Assembly (NCBI GenBank): GCA_002347985.1 | Contig: DDYM01000025.1 | Location: 44,372-57,695 of the forward strand | Length of the DNA: 13,324 bases | Source: Bacteroidetes bacterium UBA2234 | GTDB taxonomy: Bacteria > Bacteroidota > Bacteroidia > NS11-12g > UBA955 | Direction: 5' to 3' | Part shown: positions 5,355 through 11,527 of the stretch, piece after piece | How positions within the stretch are numbered: position 1 is the stretch's first letter | How the letters are laid out: each line of letters opens with the position of its first letter | Position numbers and translations under genes: made by a program | The notes under the pieces: generated by a model | What the model saw: the letters and a program-made list of their open reading frames with translations, nothing else | Told to the model about the DNA's origin: nothing | Databases searched by the model: none

Positions 5355-6611
5355 TTAGTCTTCCAATTCGTATTGCTTGATTTTGCGATAGAGCGTGCGC
5401 TCAGAAATGCCCAATTCGTCTGCTGCTTTTTTGCGTTTTCCATGATTCTTTACCAAGGCGCGCTTAATCATCTCAATTTCTTGGGCTTCCAAGCTCAGGG
5501 TCTGATTGGATGGGTAGCTCTCAGCTTCCTGGAAGTCGTCATCGTCTTCTTCTTCGTGATGAATGATGATCGGGCTGGGCGTTACATTGGCTTCCGAAAA
5601 TGTGGGATTTACAATGGTTGGGGTACTATTTGGAACCACCGCTGTGCTAGTGGGCATGGTGGGGCTCATGGTTTGTCTGCCGTCTAAGTTGCCTTCTAAC
5701 AGACCGAAAACTACCTTTTTTAGGTCGTTCACGTCACGCTTCATGTCGATCAGCACCTTGTAAAAAATGTCTCTTTCACTCATTCCCTCCGTCCCGTCGA
5801 TTTTTCCCAAAAGCATGGGAAGTGGCGGTTCAATATGGGGGATGTATTTCGCGATAATGTGTTCATCAACAATGGGTCCGGATTCTAGGACGCAGATTTG
5901 TTCGGTGACATTTTTCAGTTGACGTACATTTCCAGGCCAAGGGTAATTGATCAGCAGTTGCTGTGCTTCTGTTGTGAGTTCAAGCAGATGGCTATGGTGG
6001 GTTTCGGCGAAGTCTGATGCAAATTTTCTGAACAGCAAATAGATGTCTTCTTTACGCTCACTTAATTTGGGGACGCGAATTGGAACGGTTGCCAATCGGT
6101 AGTATAGGTCTTCTCTAAATTTGCCTTGTCTGGCTCTTTCGAGCAGGTCTCTGTTGGTGGCGGCAACTACGCGCACATCAGTCTTTTGAACAACGGAGCT
6201 CCCTACTTTGATGAATTCCCCGTTTTCCAAAATGCGCAACAATCGGGCTTGGGTGCTGAGGGGTAATTCACCCACCTCATCGAGGAAAATTGTACCACCG
6301 CTTACGGTTTCAAAATAGCCTTTGCGCTTGTCTGTTGCTCCTGTGAACGCCCCTTTTTCATGGCCGAACAATTCGGAGTCGATTGTGCCTTCCGGAATTG
6401 CGCCACAGTTAACAGCGATGAAAGGTGCATGTTTACGGGCGCTAAGGTGATGGATGATTTTACTGAAACTCTCTTTTCCAACGCCACTCTCTCCAAGAAT
6501 CAAAACATTCATGTCGGTTGGCGCTACCTTGATCGCCGTTTCTAAAGCGGTTGTCAATAATGGTGAGTGCCCAATAATACTGAATCTCTGTTTGATTAAT
6601 TGAATGTCCAT
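5355..6611 (-). CDS. Sigma-54 interaction domain transcriptional activator, Fis-type HTH, no receiver domain, 418 aa
   Basis: Bacterial enhancer-binding protein that uses ATP to open sigma-54 promoters. The AAA+ domain spans about residues 10-240: Walker A GESGVGKE (40-47), GAFTGA sigma-54 contact loop (87-92), Walker B GGTIFLDEVGEL (105-116), the FREDLYYRL segment with candidate arginine fingers (Arg166, Arg172), and WPGNVRQL (225-232). A variable linker (about 265-370) is Pro/Ser/Thr-rich with an acidic HHEEEDDDD run, and a Fis-type helix-turn-helix ends the protein (383-413, RKKAADELGISERTLYRKI). There is no response-regulator receiver, PAS or GAF domain ahead of the AAA+ module, so control must come from expression, partners or the linker. 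It is first in the operon with lptE (3 nt away) and secG. An AGGAAAG ribosome binding site precedes the ATG. No -24/-12 promoter was found nearby. Confidence 0.95.
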   Translation of the reverse strand: MDIQLIKQRFSIIGHSPLLTTALETAIKVAPTDMNVLILGESGVGKESFSKIIHHLSARKHAPFIAVNCGAIPEGTIDSELFGHEKGAFTGATDKRKGYFETVSGGTIFLDEVGELPLSTQARLLRILENGEFIKVGSSVVQKTDVRVVAATNRDLLERARQGKFREDLYYRLATVPIRVPKLSERKEDIYLLFRKFASDFAETHHSHLLELTTEAQQLLINYPWPGNVRQLKNVTEQICVLESGPIVDEHIIAKYIPHIEPPLPMLLGKIDGTEGMSERDIFYKVLIDMKRDVNDLKKVVFGLLEGNLDGRQTMSPTMPTSTAVVPNSTPTIVNPTFSEANVTPSPIIIHHEEEDDDDFQEAESYPSNQTLSLEAQEIEMIKRALVKNHGKRKKAADELGISERTLYRKIKQYELED

Positions 6612-6629
6612 ACGCGTCTTTCCTATTTA

Positions 6630-6637
6630 CAAAGATA
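6630..6637 (-). promoter_or_regulatory. Bacteroidota-type -7 box (TATCTTTG) for the sigma-54 activator-lptE-secG operon
   Basis: Exact TAnnTTTG match on the minus strand, 18 nt from the start codon at 6611, identical in sequence to the box ahead of the toxin-antitoxin operon. It predicts a very short leader holding the AGGA site at 6621-6624. No good -33 TTTG is seen at the usual distance. This suggests the operon is read by the housekeeping sigma factor rather than sigma-54. Confidence 0.5.
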
Positions 6638-6646
6638 CGAAAAAAC

Positions 6647-6659
6647 TGACTTTTTGTCA
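6647..6659. promoter_or_regulatory. Short inverted repeat TGAC-TTTTT-GTCA in the divergent intergenic region
   Basis: A 4-bp inverted repeat around five Ts lies just upstream of the predicted -7 box of the sigma-54 activator operon and on the opposite side faces the parC cluster. It could be a regulator half-site pair, but at this length chance is a real possibility. Confidence 0.2.
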
Positions 6660-6705
6660 TATCGAATCTCAGTTATCGACGGGTGTAGTTTCTTTGAGGA
6701 CAAAA

Positions 6706-6780
6706 ATGGGTTTTAATCCATTGAATGTGAATAAACTGTTGGGTTTTATTGCGGTATTTTGGCTTGTTTTGAAGTTGTAA
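6706..6780 (+). CDS. Candidate small hydrophobic protein or leader peptide upstream of parC, 24 aa
   Basis: An ATG-initiated 24-codon frame ends with TAA one base before the parC ATG. A GAGGA Shine-Dalgarno-like sequence (6696-6700) lies 5 nt ahead of its ATG, better than anything preceding parC itself. The peptide begins MGFNPLNVNK and then has one uninterrupted hydrophobic stretch (LLGFIAVFWLVLKL), long enough for a short transmembrane helix with a Lys near each end. It is not a family I recognise. It could be a real membrane microprotein, a leader whose translation feeds ribosomes into parC, or a chance frame. Spacing to parC and the ribosome binding site are the main support. Confidence 0.4.
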   Translation: MGFNPLNVNKLLGFIAVFWLVLKL

Positions 6781-6781
6781 C

Positions 6782-9535
6782 ATGGAGCACGACGAAGATT
6801 TAGAATCACCACAGGAGGAAGTTTCTGGTACTGGCGTTACGGGTCATCTCGGCGAGGTGCGCGCTGTGGGTGGGATGTACAAGGATTGGTTCGTTGAGTA
6901 TGCGAGTTATGTTATTTTGGAGCGTGCGATTCCGGCATTGGAAGATGGATTGAAGCCTGTTCAGCGCAGGATTTTGCATGCGATGTACGAGATGGATGAC
7001 GGTCGTTACAACAAGGTGGCGAACATCATCGGGTCAACCATGGCTTATCATCCTCACGGCGATGCGGCGATTGGCGATGCGTTGGTGAATTTGGGTCAGA
7101 AAGAGTTGTTGATTGATACGCAGGGAAACTGGGGCGACATTCGCACTGGGGATAGTGCGGCGGCGCCGAGGTACATTGAAGCTAGGTTGAGTGCTTTTGC
7201 TAAGGAAGTGGCTTTTAACGAAAAGACCACCAACTGGCAATTGAGTTATGATGGCCGTAAGCGCGAGCCGGTGACGCTTCCTATGAAGTTCCCGTTGTTG
7301 TTGGCGCAGGGTGTTGAGGGGATTGCGGTTGGTTTGAGTACGAAGATTATGCCCCACAATTTTATTGAGTTGTGTGAGGCAAGTATTGATATTTTACGGG
7401 GTCGCAAGGTGAATATGTTGCCTGATTTTCCTACGGGTGGGTATGCCGATTTTTCGATGTACAACGAAGGTAGGAAGGGTTCAAGGATTCGCGTTCGTTC
7501 CAAAATTGAGGAGAAAGATAAGTCAACGCTTTTGATCAAGGAGATTCCTTTTGGAACTACCACGGGGTCGTTGATTGAGAGTATTATCAAAGCCAGCGAC
7601 AATGGCAAGATTAAGGTTAAGAAGGTAATCGATAATACGGCGAGGGAGGTAGAGATTGAAGTGCAGTTGGCGCCGGGAATTAGTCCGGATTTGGCAATTA
7701 ACGCTTTGTATGCCTTTACGGATTGCGAGGTGAGTATATCGCCATTGGCTTGCGTAATTCACGAGGACAAGCCCAAGTTTATGGGGGTGAACGATATCCT
7801 CAGGGCTTCAACCCAAAACACATTGGATTTGTTGCGTCAGGAGTTGGAGATTGAGTTGGGTGAGTTGGAGAACAAGTGGCATTTTTCATCGTTGGAGAAG
7901 ATTTTCATCGAAAAGAGAATTTATCGCGACATTGAAGAGTGCGAGACTTGGGAGGCGGTGTTGCAGGCGATCGACAAAGGTTTGGAGCCATATAAAAAAT
8001 TGTTCCGCAGGGAAATTGTGCAGGACGATATCGTTCGATTGACAGAGATCAAGATCAAGAGAATTTCCAAGTTCGATAGTTTCAAGGCTGATGAGTATAT
8101 CAAAGGCTTAGAGGATGATATCGCGGAGGTGAAAAATCACCTGGAAAATTTGGTTGATTATGCGGTGGATTATTATAAGCGTTTGCTGAAGAAGTTTGGT
8201 GCTGGCAAAGAGAGGAAAACAGAGATTCGCGCATTTGATACCATTGAGGCGAATGTAGTTGCGGTGGCCAATGTGAAGTTGTATGCCAATTTAAAAGAGG
8301 GGTTTGTAGGGACGGCATTAAAGAAGGAGGAGTTTATCTGTGATTGCTCTGATATTGACGATATCATTGCGTTCAGGGAAGACGGGAAGTATAGCATCGC
8401 CAAGGTGACAGATAAGTATTTCTACGGAAAGGATTTGATCCATGTTGATGTTTGGCGTAAAAACGACGAGCGGACAACGTACAACGTGGTTTATTGGGAT
8501 GGTGAGGCCAAGAAAGTAATGGCAAAGCGTTTCAATGCTACGGGTTTGATTCGTGAGAAGGAATATGTGTTCTCTAGCGATCATCCCAAGTCAACGATAT
8601 TATATTTCTCGGCCAATCCGAATGGAGAGGCGGAGCGTGTGACCTTGCATTTGAGTGCGATGGCCAATGCGCGGATTAAGAGCATCGAATATGACTTTTC
8701 CAACTTGGCAATCAAAGGAAAAAGTGCTCGTGGAAACCAGATTACAAAATATCCAATCAAGCGTGTGGATTTGAAGGAAAAGGGCGGATCTACTTTGGGC
8801 GGCGTTAAGATTTGGTGGGATGATATGACAGGTCGTTTGAACGGTGATGCCAAAGGTCAGTTTTTGGGTGAATTTGAAGGCGATGACAAAGTGTTGGTGA
8901 TTTACAAAGACGGACACTATGAGTTATCGAACTATGAGTTAATCAATCGTTTCGAGCCGGATACAGTCTATTTTATTCAGAAGTATTTTGCTACCCAGGT
9001 GATTCAGGTGGTATATCTCGAGGGCAAATCGAAGTTGCAGTATGTGAAGCGATTCTTGATTGAAACCTTAACGATGGGCAAGAAATTCTCGTTCATTGGA
9101 GAAGAGAAGGGGTCTGAGCTTTTGGTTGCGAGTACTTCGGTTGCGGCAGAAATAGAATTGACAACTGAGAAGAAGAGCGGTGAGAAGGTAGTTGAGATGT
9201 TGATTTTGGATGAGTTTATGGATGTGAAGGGTTGGAAAGTTTTGGGCAATCGATTGAGTCAGGACAAGGTGAAGAAGGTGGTTTTGAAAAGCGATAAAGT
9301 AGGCGAAGCGCCTGTAGTAGCTCGTAAATTGACGCCCGCACCCAAAGAGACTGAATCTGACGGGGATGAAGATGCCTTGGATGGTTCTGGCGAGGATAAG
9401 GGTCCTGAAACGGGAGGTGATTCTGGAAACGGGGGTATGGAAACTCGCGTTGTTGAAAAAGGGCCAGAAAAACCCCAAAATGATGGGAATGTGATTTTGG
9501 GCGGTGATGGGTCACCACAATTGAATTTATTATGA
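6782..9535 (+). CDS. parC: DNA topoisomerase IV subunit A (ParC; gyrase A family), 917 aa
   Basis: Breakage-reunion subunit of a type IIA topoisomerase, working with ParE to decatenate chromosomes. The N-terminal catalytic domain (about 30-480) carries YASYVILERAIPALEDGLKPVQRRIL, the YHPHGDAAIGDALV quinolone-pocket helix (residues 89-102) and APRYIEARL with catalytic Tyr131 (7172-7174). The C-terminal part (about 500-840) is the degenerate pinwheel domain, with no GyrA-box (QRRGGRG), which favours ParC over GyrA. The last about 65 residues are an acidic, Gly/Pro-rich low-complexity tail. Ala95 occupies the position of the quinolone-contact Ser, while Asp99 retains the acidic partner. The start ATG is 1 nt after a candidate 24-codon ORF; there is no evident ribosome binding site of its own. 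Its stop overlaps the methyltransferase start (ATGA). parE is not in this window. Confidence 0.95.
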   Translation: MEHDEDLESPQEEVSGTGVTGHLGEVRAVGGMYKDWFVEYASYVILERAIPALEDGLKPVQRRILHAMYEMDDGRYNKVANIIGSTMAYHPHGDAAIGDALVNLGQKELLIDTQGNWGDIRTGDSAAAPRYIEARLSAFAKEVAFNEKTTNWQLSYDGRKREPVTLPMKFPLLLAQGVEGIAVGLSTKIMPHNFIELCEASIDILRGRKVNMLPDFPTGGYADFSMYNEGRKGSRIRVRSKIEEKDKSTLLIKEIPFGTTTGSLIESIIKASDNGKIKVKKVIDNTAREVEIEVQLAPGISPDLAINALYAFTDCEVSISPLACVIHEDKPKFMGVNDILRASTQNTLDLLRQELEIELGELENKWHFSSLEKIFIEKRIYRDIEECETWEAVLQAIDKGLEPYKKLFRREIVQDDIVRLTEIKIKRISKFDSFKADEYIKGLEDDIAEVKNHLENLVDYAVDYYKRLLKKFGAGKERKTEIRAFDTIEANVVAVANVKLYANLKEGFVGTALKKEEFICDCSDIDDIIAFREDGKYSIAKVTDKYFYGKDLIHVDVWRKNDERTTYNVVYWDGEAKKVMAKRFNATGLIREKEYVFSSDHPKSTILYFSANPNGEAERVTLHLSAMANARIKSIEYDFSNLAIKGKSARGNQITKYPIKRVDLKEKGGSTLGGVKIWWDDMTGRLNGDAKGQFLGEFEGDDKVLVIYKDGHYELSNYELINRFEPDTVYFIQKYFATQVIQVVYLEGKSKLQYVKRFLIETLTMGKKFSFIGEEKGSELLVASTSVAAEIELTTEKKSGEKVVEMLILDEFMDVKGWKVLGNRLSQDKVKKVVLKSDKVGEAPVVARKLTPAPKETESDGDEDALDGSGEDKGPETGGDSGNGGMETRVVEKGPEKPQNDGNVILGGDGSPQLNLL

Positions 9536-10416
9536 GTCAGCGGATTTGTCCAACCGCCTGGAAAGATTACGAGTTAATCGATGCGGGTGGATTTGAAAAG
9601 TTGGAGCGATTTGGAAAATGGATATTGCGTAGGCCAGAGCCGCAAGCGATTTGGGATAAGAGTTTGGATGAGCGGGAATGGCAGAAGTTGGCGCATGCCA
9701 GTTTTGCAAAAGCTGCTGGGGCGGATGCGGAGAAGGGTCAGTGGTATTTGAAGCCCGGAATGGCTGATCGATGGTGGATCCAATATCAGCAGGGCGGGTT
9801 GTCGTTGAAATTCCGATTGGGACTTACATCCTTCAAGCATGTGGGGTTGTTCCCAGAGCAGGCGGCCAACTGGGACTGGATTTACGAAAAGGTAAAAACG
9901 TTTCCGAAGGGCGAGAAGCCAAGGGTATTGAATTTGTTTGCGTATACGGGAGGTGCTTCCTTGGCGGCTTGTGCTGCGGGGGCTGATGTAACGCATGTTG
10001 ATAGTGTGAAACAGGTAGTTTCATGGAGTCGTGAAAATATGGAGGAGAGCGGATTGGACGGGATTCGATGGGTGGTTGAGGATGCATTTAAGTTTGTGCA
10101 GCGAGAGGTGAGGAGAGGGAAGACTTATCATGGGATTCTGTTGGATCCCCCGGCCTACGGCCGGGGCCCCGACGGAGAAAAATGGCTTCTGGAAAAACAA
10201 CTCAACGAGTTGATGCAAATGTGTGGTCAGATTCTCGAACCCACCGGATTTATGCTCCTGAACCTTTATAGTATGGGCTTCAGTGCCATGGTTGCCGAAA
10301 ATTTGGTGCGCAAACACGTTTCCAGTCTTGGTGTGAAATCCATGAATAGCGGCGAGCTCTTCCTAAAAGACCAAGCCGGCAATGCACTTCCCTTGGGTAC
10401 TTTTGTTCGATTGTAA
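9532..10416 (+). CDS. Class I SAM-dependent methyltransferase, RlmI-like (COG1092 type), 294 aa
   Basis: Probable RNA (rRNA cytosine-C5-like) methyltransferase, by resemblance to the RlmI/RlmK group; exact target not determinable. Seen: HVGLFPEQAANWDW (103-116), common in this group; SAM motif I RVLNLFAYTGGASL (131-144); acidic Asp157 after the next strand (ADVTHVD); EDAF (183-186); and motif IV LLDPPAYGRGPDG (203-215), the DPP catalytic region. The N-terminal PUA domain of E. coli RlmI is absent and replaced by a short 70-residue lead, as in many Bacteroidota homologues. The ATG overlaps the parC TGA by 4 nt, implying coupled translation. Codon use changes sharply near base 10140: upstream 14 of 17 Leu codons are TTG, downstream 4 of 15. 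A GC-rich palindrome sits at the change. The reading frame is intact throughout. Confidence 0.9.
   Translation: MSQRICPTAWKDYELIDAGGFEKLERFGKWILRRPEPQAIWDKSLDEREWQKLAHASFAKAAGADAEKGQWYLKPGMADRWWIQYQQGGLSLKFRLGLTSFKHVGLFPEQAANWDWIYEKVKTFPKGEKPRVLNLFAYTGGASLAACAAGADVTHVDSVKQVVSWSRENMEESGLDGIRWVVEDAFKFVQREVRRGKTYHGILLDPPAYGRGPDGEKWLLEKQLNELMQMCGQILEPTGFMLLNLYSMGFSAMVAENLVRKHVSSLGVKSMNSGELFLKDQAGNALPLGTFVRL
10147..10170. repeat. GC-rich overlapping palindromes within the methyltransferase DPP motif
   Basis: 22 of 24 bases are G or C. CCCCGGCC (10148-10155), loop TAC, GGCCGGGG (10159-10166) form a perfect 8-bp stem, and GGGGCCCC (10163-10170) is a second, overlapping palindrome. It encodes the PPAYGRGP part of motif IV, so coding constraint explains part but not all of the choice of bases. 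Confidence 0.7.
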
Positions 10417-10425
10417 AATTTGCGA

Positions 10426-10445
10426 TTTGGGGTCGTTCCCCCAAA
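10426..10445. terminator. Hairpin after the methyltransferase gene, weak terminator candidate
   Basis: TTTGGGG (10426-10432) and CCCCAAA (10439-10445) form a perfect 7-bp stem with a 6-base loop, starting 10 nt after the methyltransferase stop. On the plus strand it is followed by A residues rather than a T run, so it is not a canonical intrinsic terminator. It may protect or end the parC-methyltransferase transcript, or be incidental. Confidence 0.3.
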
Positions 10446-10514
10446 AAATCATCGAAACTTTATTCCCTTTGGGCGAAACCTTTGCTTTCCTTACAAACGC
10501 TCACAATCTTGCCG

Positions 10515-10522
10515 TAATTTTG
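10515..10522 (+). promoter_or_regulatory. Bacteroidota-type -7 box (TAATTTTG) immediately before the ABC transporter operon
   Basis: Exact TAnnTTTG match 5 nt before the ATG at 10528. If used, transcription would start at or next to the start codon, giving a leaderless or nearly leaderless mRNA. No ribosome binding site precedes the ATG, which agrees. No TTTG is found at the usual -33 distance. Confidence 0.45.
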
Positions 10523-10527
10523 TTTCA

Positions 10528-11502
10528 ATGAGTCCTGTGATACAAGCCATTGATGTCTGCAAAACCTTTGGTGAGCAACGCGTTTCAAAAAATATTCATT
10601 TATCAGTGCCCCAAGGCAGTATATACGGACTTTTGGGTCCAAACGGTGCGGGGAAAACGACACTGATTCGCATGCTTTCAACCATTACCCAGCCCGATTC
10701 TGGAGAAATTCTCTTCAACGGTGAGCCACTCAAAGAGATCCACGCCCAACAAATGGGATATATGCCCGAGGAAAGAGGGTTGTATAAAAAGATGACAGTG
10801 GCCGAGCAGTTGCTGTTTTTTGCTGAGTTGCGTGGTTTGAGCAACAAAGATGCAAAAGCATCGGTAAAGCACTGGCTGCAGCGGTTGGAAATGATGGACT
10901 GGGCAAGAAAAAAGGTAGAAGAGATAAGCAAAGGAATGGCTCAAAAAGTGCAATTCGTTTCTTGTGTTTTGCATAATCCGCAACTGTTAATTCTCGATGA
11001 GCCCTTTAGCGGTTTTGATCCCGTGAACGCGGATTTGATTAAAGATCTGATCATTGAATTGAAAAATCAGGGGACAAGTATCATTTTTTCAACCCATCGA
11101 ATGGATAACGTGGAAAGTCTATGCGACAGATTGGCTATCATTCACCAGGGCGAAAAGGTGCTGGATGGCGGCGTTAGCGAAATTCGTCGCGATCATTTTA
11201 CTGGCATTTTTGAGGTAGGATTTAATCAAATGGTGGATTGGGATTTGAGTCGAAATTCCCTTCCTGCCGAAACTTTGATTTCGATGCAAAATCAGAGCGA
11301 TGGCAAGGTGGTTTATCGCTTTCAAACTTCAGACAGTTTTACCCCTGAACAATTGCTGAAATTGGCAATGACGAAAGGAAATTTGGTGCATTTTTCGGAA
11401 AATATTCCTAGCATTCATGAGATTTTTGTGAATACCGTTTCCAAGTCGGCTGAGCCTATTGCGGGAGCGACGAAAGCGGCTGAGCCATTTGTAATGTTTT
11501 GA
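10528..11502 (+). CDS. ABC transporter ATP-binding protein, NatA-like, 324 aa
   Basis: Cytoplasmic ATPase of an ABC-2 type exporter. Walker A GPNGAGKT (37-44), a PEERGLYKKM segment after the Q-loop position (80-89), a degenerate signature ISKGMAQK (133-140) in place of LSGGQ, Walker B LLILDEP (153-159) followed by FSGFDPVN, and H-loop His190 in STHRM are all visible. Residues about 205-310 resemble the C-terminal extension typical of NatA-like subunits. The last about 20 residues hold a small repeated SAEP/AAEP motif. The open frame extends upstream to 10420, but the ATG at 10528 is chosen because the ATPase fold starts there. It is followed 25 nt later by its permease. The pair resembles NatAB (sodium export) by family, but the substrate is not shown by sequence. 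Confidence 0.93.
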   Translation: MSPVIQAIDVCKTFGEQRVSKNIHLSVPQGSIYGLLGPNGAGKTTLIRMLSTITQPDSGEILFNGEPLKEIHAQQMGYMPEERGLYKKMTVAEQLLFFAELRGLSNKDAKASVKHWLQRLEMMDWARKKVEEISKGMAQKVQFVSCVLHNPQLLILDEPFSGFDPVNADLIKDLIIELKNQGTSIIFSTHRMDNVESLCDRLAIIHQGEKVLDGGVSEIRRDHFTGIFEVGFNQMVDWDLSRNSLPAETLISMQNQSDGKVVYRFQTSDSFTPEQLLKLAMTKGNLVHFSENIPSIHEIFVNTVSKSAEPIAGATKAAEPFVMF

Positions 11503-11527
11503 TTATCATCTATTTTAATACACAACA

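Noticed and set aside
6760..6781. Sigma-54 promoter ahead of parC (TTGGCTTG...GTTG)
   Set aside because: The -24-like TGGC is present, but no TTGC lies at the required distance.
6782..9535. Assignment as GyrA
   Set aside because: No GyrA-box in the C-terminal domain, and the overall sequence with its acidic tail fits Bacteroidota ParC better.
10420..10527. 36-residue N-terminal extension of the ABC ATPase
   Set aside because: The extension is basic with no ABC homology, spans a hairpin and a -7 box, and lacks an ATG start.
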